Positions 8,065 to 16,281 of a stretch of 36,206 bases of DNA are shown one piece after another. The notes beneath the pieces are model-generated. The model worked only from the letters and a program-made list of their open reading frames with translations, was not told the DNA's origin and did no database searches. A program made the position numbers and the translations under genes. Location of the stretch: assembly GCF_002897295.1 (NCBI RefSeq), contig NZ_BEXF01000038.1, positions 1-36,206 on the forward strand. Direction: 5' to 3'. This DNA comes from Brevibacillus reuszeri. GTDB taxonomy: Bacteria > Bacillota > Bacilli > Brevibacillales > Brevibacillaceae. Each line of letters begins with the position of its first letter. The first letter of the stretch is position 1.

Positions 8065-9708
8065 CTAGAAACCAGTGATGGCAATCACACTCGGCATAGC
8101 TACTGAGCTTGCGCCTTTTGGCCAGTGGCTGGTCGGTTTGTCATACGACTTGAGGTTTTCACCTGGATGCTGAACCGATAAGAACAATGTTTTTTCATCA
8201 GGAGTAAACCAAGGACCCGTCATTTCCGAGCCAACTGGGCCAGAAGCGAATTGGGAAGCGATTCCTTTACTATTTCCCGTTGTAGGGATAAAGAATACAC
8301 CGTTATTGCCAAAGGGCTTGAAAATGCCTGTGTTCGTAGAGGAAGAAGAAATATCGGTCACTACCCACAGATTTCCTGCGCTGTCAAAAGCCATATTGTC
8401 AGGAGCAGCGAAGCCACTTTGCGGACCGCCTGCTGCAAAAATTTCAAACGTAAACTCCAGACCAGCGTGATTGTTGTCATTTTCAAACAGACGAACGATT
8501 TGACCGTAGAAATTGCCATGCTTGTCGTTGTTCGTCAGAGCGATAAAGATTGAGCCATCAATCGGATGAACTTCCAGGTCTTCAGGACGGTCCATCGGTG
8601 TTGCGCCTACTGCTTTGGCAGCATCCCGGCAGTTCACCAATACGTCAGCTTGGGAAGTAAACAATGGTTTACCTTCACCGTTTACAGCTTTTTTCAAAGC
8701 GTCATTTGTTGTGTAATCCAGAGCAACCCATTTCCCTTTACCAAAGTTGGCAACGAACAGAGTCCCCTCTTCCAGCAGCTTGGAGTTATTTTTTCCGGCC
8801 TTTGGATCAAATTTGCCTTTTGACACGTATTTGTACACGTATTGGTCTTTGGCATCATCACCCATATAAACAACGAGCTGACCGGTTGGTGCGAGTACCA
8901 TAGCTGTGTTTTCATGTGAGAAGCGTCCCAGTGCAGTATGCTTTTTTGGTGTGGATTTCGGATCGAATGGATCTACCTCAATTACCCAGCCGTAATGATT
9001 CGCATCCGGCAGCTTGCAATCGCCCACTACATCCATGTAGTTCTCTTCACAGGACAGAACGGTGTTCCAGAACGTAACCCCGCCAGAGCAGTTTGCAAAC
9101 GTACCAATTACTTCTTTGCCGACAGATGCTGCAGGTCCAGTCAAAGCATGCTTCGTTAAACCACTCACACGACGACCATATTTGGAATCGCTTACGAGCT
9201 TCCAGCTGCCGTTTTCTTTTTTAATTTCGATAATGGAGCCACCCAAAGCGTACAAATATTTCTCAATTTGTGCAGGTGTGCGTTTGTTATCGTCCGGGTT
9301 TGCATTCAGCGTGTCATAGCCAGTGACGTAATATTCCAACTCACCCAAATATTCGTGATTCACCCACAAGAGGCCGTGATTTGGGTTCCCGTCGATCGGC
9401 AGAAAACAGGTGAAATCGTTGTTAAAACCAAAGGTATCACCCGCTGCGTTAATTTTATCGCCATAAGATGCAACTACATCGTATTTGAAGCCTTCTGGAA
9501 GGACCACATCATCTTTCGTCGTTGGATGAATTTCTTTAAATTTCGGATTGAAATTATGCTTTTTCGTATCCAGTCCAAACAGGTGATCAGCTGTTTTTCC
9601 TGAGAGAGCGCTACCTGCTGCCAGTGCAGGGATTCCGGTAGCTACTGAAGCCAGTGCCGCTGTACCTGCTCCTAGATAAGTTAAAAACTGACGACGATTT
9701 ACATCCAT
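8065..9708 (-). CDS. phoX: PhoX-family (DUF839) phosphatase with Tat signal
   Basis: Predicted secreted phosphatase. The N-terminus has NRRQFLTYLG, a twin-arginine motif, followed by a hydrophobic stretch and a likely AxA cleavage site near IPALAAG. The mature part carries DUF839/PhoX landmarks: NHGLLWVNHEYL, GTFANCSGGVTFWNTVLSCEEN, GRFSHENT, YMGDD and RPEDLEV. Known PhoX enzymes are Ca/Fe-dependent alkaline phosphatases. Two ATGs are possible, 9714 and 9708; the second is spaced better from AAGGAG. The gene leads phoX-tatA-tatC, has its own promoter and Pho-like repeats, and is separated from pabA by a terminator. Substrate specificity cannot be read from sequence. Confidence 0.9.
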   Translation of the reverse strand: MDVNRRQFLTYLGAGTAALASVATGIPALAAGSALSGKTADHLFGLDTKKHNFNPKFKEIHPTTKDDVVLPEGFKYDVVASYGDKINAAGDTFGFNNDFTCFLPIDGNPNHGLLWVNHEYLGELEYYVTGYDTLNANPDDNKRTPAQIEKYLYALGGSIIEIKKENGSWKLVSDSKYGRRVSGLTKHALTGPAASVGKEVIGTFANCSGGVTFWNTVLSCEENYMDVVGDCKLPDANHYGWVIEVDPFDPKSTPKKHTALGRFSHENTAMVLAPTGQLVVYMGDDAKDQYVYKYVSKGKFDPKAGKNNSKLLEEGTLFVANFGKGKWVALDYTTNDALKKAVNGEGKPLFTSQADVLVNCRDAAKAVGATPMDRPEDLEVHPIDGSIFIALTNNDKHGNFYGQIVRLFENDNNHAGLEFTFEIFAAGGPQSGFAAPDNMAFDSAGNLWVVTDISSSSTNTGIFKPFGNNGVFFIPTTGNSKGIASQFASGPVGSEMTGPWFTPDEKTLFLSVQHPGENLKSYDKPTSHWPKGASSVAMPSVIAITGF

Positions 9709-9755
9709 TCCCATATCGCTCCTTTTTTCTGCTGCTTTCCTCTAATTGTACGAGC

Positions 9756-9798
9756 GTTATATCTAGGCTGGATTAATCCTATATAAAGAGTGTGTAAA
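9756..9798 (-). promoter_or_regulatory. phoX promoter with Pho-box-like direct repeats
   Basis: On the minus strand three hexamers recur at an exact 11-base period: TTTACA (9793-9798), TTTATA (9782-9787) and TTAATC (9771-9776). A -10-like TATAAC follows at 9756-9761. B. subtilis PhoP binds TT(A/T/C)A(C/T)A repeats spaced by 5 bases upstream of -10 elements that lack a good -35; the layout here is the same. Regulation by PhoP is inferred. Confidence 0.6.
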
Positions 9799-9812
9799 CA
9801 AAACGGTATAAC

Positions 9813-9840
9813 AAAAATACCGCCCTGTAAAAGGCGGTAT
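9813..9840 (-). terminator. Terminator after pabA
   Basis: Perfect 8-bp stem ATACCGCC / GGCGGTAT (9817-9824 with 9833-9840), 8-base loop, followed by TTTTTG on the minus strand. It lies 14 bases beyond the pabA stop and splits the folate locus into pabB-pabA and a downstream unit. Confidence 0.92.
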
Positions 9841-9854
9841 CTATCATCTATTCG

Positions 9855-10439
9855 TTATCCTGTCGTATGACGCGCGTAGGTGGTCAGGAAGTTTTTCAGC
9901 AGCTGCTTGCCATGCTGGGTAATGATCGATTCCGGATGGAACTGAACGCCCTCAATCGGGTATTCACGGTGACGAACTGCCATGATCTCGCCTTCAGCTG
10001 TTCGCGCCGTTACTTCCAATACACTCGGCATCGAAGCTTCCTCGACAATCAGGGAGTGATAGCGTGCTGCCGTAAACGGAGACGGAATCCCTTGGAAAAT
10101 CGTTTTTCCATCATGCAGAACTTCGGAGGTCTTACCATGCATCAAGCGCTCTGCACGAATGACTTTGCCACCAAATACTTGACCAATGGACTGATGTCCC
10201 AGGCAAACTCCCATAATCGGAATTTTTCCGGCAAAATGACGAATCGCGTCCATGCTGATTCCTGCCTCGTTTGGCGTGCATGGTCCAGGCGAGATCATCA
10301 AATAGTCCGGAGCCAGCCGCTCAATCTCCTCAAGCGTGATTTTGTCATTGCGATGTACCTGCAGCTCTTCTCCCAGCTCACCCACGTATTGCACCAGGTT
10401 GTACGTAAACGAATCGTAATTATCAATCATCAAAATCAT
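9855..10439 (-). CDS. pabA: Aminodeoxychorismate/anthranilate synthase glutamine amidotransferase
   Basis: Class I glutamine amidotransferase that supplies ammonia to PabB. 194 residues with nucleophile C79 in GVCLGHQSIGQ, the oxyanion region SPGPCTPNEAG and the His-Glu pair in VQFHPESI. In Bacillus the PabA protein also serves anthranilate synthase; whether it does so here is not visible. Its ATG (10439) directly abuts the pabB stop, with AGGAG inside the end of pabB, so the subunits are translationally coupled. A strong terminator follows. Confidence 0.95.
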   Translation of the reverse strand: MILMIDNYDSFTYNLVQYVGELGEELQVHRNDKITLEEIERLAPDYLMISPGPCTPNEAGISMDAIRHFAGKIPIMGVCLGHQSIGQVFGGKVIRAERLMHGKTSEVLHDGKTIFQGIPSPFTAARYHSLIVEEASMPSVLEVTARTAEGEIMAVRHREYPIEGVQFHPESIITQHGKQLLKNFLTTYARHTTG

Positions 10440-11957
10440 CTAACTCATCTCCTCTAGGCTCTTCTTACTCATACTCTGCTCACAAAGCTCAAGTGCTTTC
10501 CATAACGCTTCAGCCTTTTTCAATGACTCACGATACTCTGCCTCTGGCGTCGAATCAATCACGATACCTGCCCCTGCCTGCACATGGGCAACGCCATCCT
10601 TTACCACCATGGTTCGGATCGCGATGTTAACCTCTACATCGCCATTGAAGCCAAACCAACCGATCGACCCCGTGTACACACCACGCTTGACTGGCTCCAG
10701 CTCTTCGATGATTTCCATCGTGCGCACTTTGGGCGCCCCTGTAATCGTTCCCCCAGGAAATGCTGCTGCTACGGCGTCAAACGCATCCTTGTCGTCGGCA
10801 AGCTCTCCTTTGACATGGGAGACGATATGCATGACGTGGGAGTATTTCTCCACCACCATAAATTCGCTTACTTCGACACTGCCGAAGCGGCAAACTCGCC
10901 CCAAGTCATTTCGTTCCAGATCAACCAGCATAACATGCTCGGCGCGTTCCTTTTCATTATCGATCAGCTCACGTGCCAAAGCCTCGTCCTGGGCATCTGT
11001 TTGCCCGCGTGGACGGGTACCCGCAATCGGACGCGTATGCACCTCGCCACCCTTCACCTTTACCAACAGCTCGGGTGAAGCACTGACCAGCTGAAATTCA
11101 GGAAAGCTCACGTAACCCATATACGGAGAAGGATTCAGCTTGCGCAGGACTTCATACACTTCAGGAGGTGATACCTGCAATGGCTTGCTCTGCCGCACAG
11201 ACAGATTCACCTGGAAAACGTCCCCTTGAGAGATGTACTCCTGCACACGGCGCACGGCTGCTTCGAACTGATCCTGGGCAAACGATACCTCTACCGGAGT
11301 CTCGTGTGATAACGGTCTTTTCCGCAGAGCTTCCCAATCGGTGTGATCCGTTTCCATCGCTAGTGAGGTTACCATATCCAAGCGTTTTTCGATACGTTCT
11401 GCAGTCTGCTGATAGGTCTCTTCAGTCAATCTATCAGCTGGCAAATGGGTCAGACAGATGATTTCTCGTGTCTCATGATCAAAGACAAGAAGGTCTTGCA
11501 TCATCATAACATACAGGTCAGGCAACTGTAAGTCGTCTGTCGCCATCTGCGGCAGGGTTGGTTCAAAAAACCGGTTCATGTCATAGCTCATGTATCCTAC
11601 TGCGCCTCCAGAAAAATCAGGCATTTCTGGAATAACGGGTGATTTGTACCGGGCTAGAAGGCTCCGCAATGCATCCAGCGGATTTTCTGCCAAAAGGCTC
11701 TCTATACGACCGTCAGCATACACGACCACGTTTTCTCCCTGCCCACTACGCAAGGTTGCGATTGGCTGATAGCCCAAAAACGTATACCGGCCCGCTCGTC
11801 CACTTTCCAACAGGACAGCATCTTGCAGGGATGGCTGCAAAGCTTTCAATACTTGCCATGGATCTACACGAGATGCCCATTTACCACGAACAGCTAGCGG
11901 GATTAACGAAAAGGTATTGGCGTAGTTCTGGCAATCTGCATAACTAGGGAATGGCAC
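10440..11957 (-). CDS. pabB: Aminodeoxychorismate synthase component I
   Basis: Aminates chorismate to 4-amino-4-deoxychorismate. 505 residues: an N-terminal anthranilate-synthase-I-type domain (LESGRAGRYTFLGYQPIA) and the chorismate-binding domain with QVNLSVRQSK, PIAGTRPRG, DLERNDLGRV, FPGGTITGAPK and GAGIVIDS. PIAGTRPRG is typical of PabB/TrpE-like proteins, and the long match to B. subtilis PabB plus operon context decide for PabB. Start GTG at 11957 with a weak GGAG upstream. First gene of the folate locus with its own promoter. Confidence 0.95.
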   Translation of the reverse strand: MPFPSYADCQNYANTFSLIPLAVRGKWASRVDPWQVLKALQPSLQDAVLLESGRAGRYTFLGYQPIATLRSGQGENVVVYADGRIESLLAENPLDALRSLLARYKSPVIPEMPDFSGGAVGYMSYDMNRFFEPTLPQMATDDLQLPDLYVMMMQDLLVFDHETREIICLTHLPADRLTEETYQQTAERIEKRLDMVTSLAMETDHTDWEALRKRPLSHETPVEVSFAQDQFEAAVRRVQEYISQGDVFQVNLSVRQSKPLQVSPPEVYEVLRKLNPSPYMGYVSFPEFQLVSASPELLVKVKGGEVHTRPIAGTRPRGQTDAQDEALARELIDNEKERAEHVMLVDLERNDLGRVCRFGSVEVSEFMVVEKYSHVMHIVSHVKGELADDKDAFDAVAAAFPGGTITGAPKVRTMEIIEELEPVKRGVYTGSIGWFGFNGDVEVNIAIRTMVVKDGVAHVQAGAGIVIDSTPEAEYRESLKKAEALWKALELCEQSMSKKSLEEMS

Positions 11958-11998
11958 TCCTGTTCACGCTCCGGTCTTTTACATAGTATTATCCGTTC

Positions 11999-12027
11999 AT
12001 TATATAGGCGGCCTATATGAATGAAAA
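11999..12027 (-). promoter_or_regulatory. pabB promoter with embedded palindrome
   Basis: TTTTCA (12022-12027), 17 bases, TATAAT (11999-12004) on the minus strand. The palindrome ATATAGGC-G-GCCTATAT (12002-12018) fills the spacer and overlaps the -10, an ideal place for a repressor. The binding protein is unknown; the HTH product at 3803-4012 in the same locus is one candidate. Confidence 0.7.
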
Positions 12028-12060
12028 GACCACGGTGCATAAAAAGGCACACCGTGGTCT
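12024..12060 (-). terminator. Terminator after cysK
   Basis: Perfect 11-bp stem AGACCACGGTG / CACCGTGGTCT (12027-12037 with 12050-12060), then TTTTCATT on the minus strand. The stem is strong and the T-tract short; the base of the hairpin touches the pabB -35. Confidence 0.85.
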
Positions 12061-12076
12061 CGTAACTTTTTGCCAA

Positions 12077-13009
12077 TTAGTCTTCGAATTGATAGAGCGG
12101 AGTGGACAGGTAGCGTTCGCCATTGGATGGAATGATCGCGATGACCTTTTTGCCCTTCCCGAGCTTAGCCGCTACTTGCAATGCAGCATGAATGGCTGCT
12201 CCAGAGGAGATACCGCCCAAGATGCCTTCCGTACGAGCAACGCGACGAGCTGTTTCAAAAGCATCCTCGTTCTCTACCTTGATAATTTCATCGTAGACAC
12301 CCGTATCCAGAATTTGCGGAACGAAGCCCGCTCCGATCCCTTGAATTTTATGTGGTCCTGGTTTTCCGCCAGAGAGTACAGGGGAAGCCGCAGGCTCTAC
12401 TGCTACGATGTGTACATTCGGGTATTGCTCGCGCAGCACTTGACCTACACCTGTAATTGTTCCACCGGTTCCGATCCCAGAAATAAACGCATCTACACCG
12501 CCGATTTCTTGTGCTTGCTCCAGCAGCTCACGCGCAGTCGTTTCACGGTGAATCGCAGGATTGGCGAGGTTATTAAACTGTTGTGGAATGAAATAGGTGC
12601 TGTCTTCTTTCGCCAGCTCTTCGGCTTTGCGAATCGCACCACCCATGCCCTCTGCTCCTGGTGTCAGAACCAGCTGTGCTCCATATGCACGCAACAGATT
12701 GCGACGCTCAATACTCATCGTCTCTGGCATAACCAAAATCGATTTGTAGCCTTTTGCAGCCGCAACCATAGCAAGACCAATCCCGGTATTTCCGCTCGTA
12801 GGTTCAATAATTGTATCACCGGGTTTTAGACTTCCATCTGCTTCTGCTGCCTCGATCATGGCGAGTGCGATACGGTCTTTTACACTGCTTCCTGGGTTGA
12901 AAAACTCCAGCTTCAAATAAATGTCTGCACTATCTTCGGTGACAACACGGTTCAGCTTCACTAATGGTGTGTATCCAATCAAATCAGTAATGGAATTAGC
13001 CACGCGCAT
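12077..13009 (-). CDS. cysK: Cysteine synthase A (O-acetylserine sulfhydrylase)
   Basis: PLP enzyme that forms cysteine from O-acetylserine and sulfide. 310 residues. PLP lysine K44 lies in NPGSSVKDRIAL; the substrate loop is EPTSGNTGIGLA and the phosphate-binding loop is GIGTGGTITG. The ATG at 13009 follows GGGGG. It has its own promoter and terminator, so it is a single-gene unit within the conserved hslO-yacD-cysK-pabB order. Confidence 0.96.
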   Translation of the reverse strand: MRVANSITDLIGYTPLVKLNRVVTEDSADIYLKLEFFNPGSSVKDRIALAMIEAAEADGSLKPGDTIIEPTSGNTGIGLAMVAAAKGYKSILVMPETMSIERRNLLRAYGAQLVLTPGAEGMGGAIRKAEELAKEDSTYFIPQQFNNLANPAIHRETTARELLEQAQEIGGVDAFISGIGTGGTITGVGQVLREQYPNVHIVAVEPAASPVLSGGKPGPHKIQGIGAGFVPQILDTGVYDEIIKVENEDAFETARRVARTEGILGGISSGAAIHAALQVAAKLGKGKKVIAIIPSNGERYLSTPLYQFED

Positions 13010-13065
13010 ATGTCCTGCCCCCTCATTTTTAATAGCCGAGTAAAACGCTAGGATTTATAGTTTTA

Positions 13066-13094
13066 ATTATATCAACGGTTGCCCATTTGGTCAA
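13066..13094 (-). promoter_or_regulatory. cysK promoter
   Basis: TTGACC (13089-13094), 17 bases, TATAAT (13066-13071) on the minus strand: five of six and six of six matches. The -35 overlaps the stop codon of the upstream PPIase gene. Confidence 0.88.
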
Positions 13095-13993
13095 TGAGGC
13101 ATTTGCCCAGAAATCTGAACACCTACTGACTTTCGCAGCTGCTCCAGAATGGTATCCAGGGACTCTACCTGTGCATAGGCCACCTCGCGCCGCAGCTCCT
13201 CTTTGATCTCCTCAAAGGATCGCTTCTCGGCATCCCTTTTTTCTGCGATGCGGTAGATCGCATATTGATCTCCGACTTTTACGACAGCGCTGTTTTTATT
13301 CGTTCCCAAATCAGCGATTACCGTTTTTGCCTCATCCGGCAAGCGGGAAGCGTTTAGCGAAATCCACCCCATGTCTCCTCCATTGGAAGCCGTCAAATTA
13401 TCAATGGAGCGTTCCTTGGCGAGTGTTTCAAAATTGGCTCCCTGCGAAAGCTCTGCCGACACTTGTCCTGCTTCCTTCTGTGATGCGACTACGATTTGAT
13501 ACAGATGCACCTGCATAGGCCTAGCGTAGCGATCCGGGTTGTTGTTGTAAATCGTCAGCAATTCATCGTCCTTGACGATAATGTCTTTCGTTGCAAGCGC
13601 TTGCAGCAACAGTTGATATGTAATTTCCTGCTTCAACGCTTCCACACTCGTTCCCGCCTGCTTAACCAGTGCTTCCGCAAATTCACTATCCGTTTGACTT
13701 CCATAGCTTTCTTTAATTTGAGCCACTTCTTTATCCAGCTGCTTTTGATCAACGGTAATCCCTAAACGCTTGGCTTCCTGAAAAACGACTTCACGATTAA
13801 TCATGTCATCCAGCACCTCTTTGCCGAACTTTTGCTTGAGTGCAGCTACATACGCTGCTTCACTAATCGTCTTGTCTCCTACAACCGCGGCAGACTGAAG
13901 CTTGCCGGACGACTGGTAATAGCCCCATGTCACGGCAAGCAACAGCAAAACGAGTGCTCCAATGAATGCCCACAACCCTTTGACGTTGGTCAT
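13091..13993 (-). CDS. Membrane-anchored PrsA-like peptidyl-prolyl isomerase (YacD-like)
   Basis: Likely extracytoplasmic foldase. One N-terminal TM (FIGALVLLLLAVTWGYY, about 9-25) with no lipobox cysteine, so it is anchored by the helix and not as a lipoprotein, unlike PrsA. A SurA/PrsA-like N-terminal region (about 40-145) precedes a parvulin domain (about 150-240) with SQGANFETLAKERS, GGDMGWI and LGTNKNSAVVKVGDQYAIYRI. B. subtilis yacD occupies the same site between hslO and cysK. Start ATG at 13993; 300 residues. Clients unknown. Confidence 0.9.
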   Translation of the reverse strand: MTNVKGLWAFIGALVLLLLAVTWGYYQSSGKLQSAAVVGDKTISEAAYVAALKQKFGKEVLDDMINREVVFQEAKRLGITVDQKQLDKEVAQIKESYGSQTDSEFAEALVKQAGTSVEALKQEITYQLLLQALATKDIIVKDDELLTIYNNNPDRYARPMQVHLYQIVVASQKEAGQVSAELSQGANFETLAKERSIDNLTASNGGDMGWISLNASRLPDEAKTVIADLGTNKNSAVVKVGDQYAIYRIAEKRDAEKRSFEEIKEELRREVAYAQVESLDTILEQLRKSVGVQISGQMPH

Positions 13994-14034
13994 GCCACCC
14001 TCTCCTCGCCCTCAAACCACGCTTACTTATGATG

Positions 14035-14907
14035 TTACATTTCTTTCAAGATGTCTATGAGCGCAGCTTCGTCATAATAATAGCGTTCATTACAGAAATG
14101 GCAGTGTACTTCTGCCTCACCTTGCTCATCGATCATACTTTGCATTTCCTCGCGTCCCAAGCTGATGAGTGCTTGGGTCACTTTTTCCTCCGAGCATTTA
14201 CAGTGAAATTTGATTTCGGTGCGACTGAGATATTTCGGCTCATCTAACACTCTCGCCAAAATTTCTTCTGGTGTCAGCCCTTCTCCAATCATGCGCGATA
14301 CTTGTGGCAATTGGCTCAAGCGCTCCTCAATCTGTGCTACCACTTCATCTGGCGTAAAAGGCATCAGCTGCAAAATAAAGCCGCCTGCAGCAAGTACCGA
14401 CCGATCCTCCGGGTTTACGAGCACACCTACACCGACCGCGGATGGAGTCTGTTCGGACGTGACGAAATAATACGTGAAGTCCTCTCCGATTTCTCCAGAA
14501 ACGATCGGGGAGCTGCCTTGGTACGGCTCCTTCAACCCAAGATCCTTGGTCACGTAGACGAACCCTTCTGTTCCCACTGCACGTGCTACATCCAGCTTGC
14601 CTTTGTCATTGAGCTCAAAGTGAATGTGCGGCTCAGTAACATAAGCGACCCCTTCGCCATCTGCATTGGCTTCTGCCACGATCTGCCCGATTGGGCCATT
14701 CCCTTTAACTTTGACATTGATGCTTTCGTTTCCTTTTAACATAGCTCCCATCATTAACGACACGGTCAATGTACGGCCAGCTGCCGCAGTTGCTGTATTC
14801 CACATATCGTGACGTCGACGGATTTCCTCTACAATATCTGTCGTACGTGCCGCAAAAGCGCGGACATGTCCGTTAAAGCCTGTTGCTCTTATTAAATAAT
14901 CGCTCAT
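14035..14907 (-). CDS. hslO: Redox-regulated chaperone Hsp33
   Basis: Holdase activated when oxidation releases zinc from its C-terminal cysteines. With the ATG at 14907 (AAGGAGG upstream) it has 290 residues and begins MSDYLIRAT. The C-terminal zinc ligands are the CKC pair and CHFC. Central landmarks are GPIGQIVAEANADG and GGFILQLMPF. The open frame runs to 15036 but the added residues are unlike Hsp33. In B. subtilis ftsH and coaX lie upstream; here a sigma factor gene does, so synteny breaks at this point. Confidence 0.96.
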   Translation of the reverse strand: MSDYLIRATGFNGHVRAFAARTTDIVEEIRRRHDMWNTATAAAGRTLTVSLMMGAMLKGNESINVKVKGNGPIGQIVAEANADGEGVAYVTEPHIHFELNDKGKLDVARAVGTEGFVYVTKDLGLKEPYQGSSPIVSGEIGEDFTYYFVTSEQTPSAVGVGVLVNPEDRSVLAAGGFILQLMPFTPDEVVAQIEERLSQLPQVSRMIGEGLTPEEILARVLDEPKYLSRTEIKFHCKCSEEKVTQALISLGREEMQSMIDEQGEAEVHCHFCNERYYYDEAALIDILKEM

Positions 14908-15034
14908 GTAGCGATCCTCCTTTTGGCATGAAAAAATTCTGAAGCTGCTTGTAACAGTGTACCACAACAAACGGTGGCTACGCTTCTGCCCCCGCGCTTC
15001 CCAAACACTTCTATTCCTACGTGCCAATCCGCGC

Positions 15035-15065
15035 AAAAAAACCCCCTCTGCAATTGAGAGGGGGT
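15035..15065 (-). terminator. Terminator after the sigma factor gene
   Basis: 9-bp perfect stem ACCCCCTCT / AGAGGGGGT (15041-15049 with 15057-15065), 7-base loop, then seven T on the minus strand. Strong intrinsic terminator; hslO therefore needs its own promoter in the 127 bases before its start. Confidence 0.95.
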
Positions 15066-15077
15066 GCGTCGTAATCG

Positions 15078-16022
15078 TTACTTTAAATACTCTTTTAATA
15101 CTCGGGAAGCTTTTTGTGTACGCAGCCGATCAATCGTAGTAGCCTCGATCTGGCGGATACGCTCACGGGTAAGACCAAACATCTTGCCTACTTCCTCCAA
15201 CGTGTAAACCTGATCATCATACAAACCATATCGCATGGAAATGATCTCTTGCGCTCGCGGACTCAATCGTTCCAAAGCAGCGCGCATCTGTGAGCGTAAA
15301 TCGACTTTCTCGATCCAATCATCCAGGGATGACAAACCATCATCCATGATTTCCGCATAGCTGAGGTACTCATCGTCATGCCCAGCCATCCAGGCATCGT
15401 CATCTGGCTCTGCGTCGATAGACTCCATTTTCATCATCAAGGCGAGCTCAATCGCGTCGACCTTTTCCAATGGAATGTCCAGCAGTCCGGCAATCTCATG
15501 GCGATCTGGCGTACGGTTTAGTGCTTGTACAAGATGTAACACTTGTTTTTGGTACTGGCGAATCTGTTCATGCATGTGAACAGGGATACGTATCAAAGTC
15601 CCCTTGTCGTTGATCGCTCGCGTAATCGCTTGGGATATCCACCAATGCGAGTAATGATAGAGTCGAACACCACGGCCCACGTCAAACTTGTCAATTGCGG
15701 TAAACAAACCAATCGTGCCCTCCTGGATCAAATCCAGGAATGGCATACCTCTTTTCAGATGTCTCAAAGCCGTACTGACGACATAGCGCAAATAGGCTCT
15801 CACAAGAGTTTCGCGCGCATCCAGATCGCCATCCTTTTGATAGCGGACCAGGCACGCTAGCTCTTCTTCTTTGTCCAACATGGGTGTTGCAGCGACGCTT
15901 TCCAAAAACAGCAAGGCAGACGTGTCTGATCGTAGCGACCGGGGCACGGTAATTCCTAACTGAGCTTCTACTTCCCGCCAACGCCGGGGAGTAGAATGGA
16001 ATGAGGAGGTACTCAAAGTCAT
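15078..16022 (-). CDS. RpoD-like (group 2) sigma-70 factor with altered region 2.4
   Basis: 314 residues, without the acidic region 1.1 of primary sigma factors. Regions in order: 1.2 near 38-65, region 2 with FLDLIQEGTIGLFTAIDKFD and QAITRAINDKGTLIRIPVHM, region 3 with TPDRHEIAGLL, and region 4 with QVYTLEEVGKMFGLTRERIR, nearly the RpoD consensus for -35 recognition. The segment just before WW differs from RpoD: VRLYHYSHWWISQ stands where RpoD has YKFSTYATWWIRQ, so the A-11 flipping and -10 contacts are changed. ATG at 16022 is preferred because GAGGG lies 6 bases upstream; an in-frame TTG at 16028 is possible. No anti-sigma gene is adjacent. Target promoters unknown. Confidence 0.88.
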   Translation of the reverse strand: MTLSTSSFHSTPRRWREVEAQLGITVPRSLRSDTSALLFLESVAATPMLDKEEELACLVRYQKDGDLDARETLVRAYLRYVVSTALRHLKRGMPFLDLIQEGTIGLFTAIDKFDVGRGVRLYHYSHWWISQAITRAINDKGTLIRIPVHMHEQIRQYQKQVLHLVQALNRTPDRHEIAGLLDIPLEKVDAIELALMMKMESIDAEPDDDAWMAGHDDEYLSYAEIMDDGLSSLDDWIEKVDLRSQMRAALERLSPRAQEIISMRYGLYDDQVYTLEEVGKMFGLTRERIRQIEATTIDRLRTQKASRVLKEYLK

Positions 16023-16204
16023 ATGCAACCCTCACTTCTCCTGGAATGGAAGACTCACGATGAAGGTAGGCGAGTAACGAAATGGTTTACTGTAACCGTA
16101 TTTCGACAAAACTTGTTTGATTCCTGCCAGTTTACAGAATATTAACAGTTCTCCTACCCGATTTTGCTGGTAACCCTTCCTTAATATAGGGTCTATCTGC
16201 ACGA

Positions 16205-16234
16205 CAAAAACCATCCCCAGCAGGCAGGGATGGT
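16205..16234 (-). terminator. Terminator of the ykf operon
   Basis: 8-bp stem ACCATCCC / GGGATGGT (16210-16217 with 16227-16234), then TTTTTG on the minus strand. It ends the peptide-utilisation operon about 50 bases after ykfD. The 16035-16204 stretch between it and the sigma gene has no clear gene; I found no convincing promoter there. Confidence 0.9.
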
Positions 16235-16281
16235 GTCAGAGCTTTGTCGAATTTTCTGTTGTGCGATTCAGCTTGCCGCCA

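Noticed and set aside
9855..10460. TRAP (MtrB) binding repeats at the pabA start
   Set aside because: No series of GAG/TAG triplets at regular 2-3 base spacing is visible near the pabA RBS, although TRAP controls this gene in B. subtilis.
16032..16214. 60-codon ORF upstream of the sigma gene
   Set aside because: Its start lies inside the ykfD terminator, and no RBS or motif supports it.
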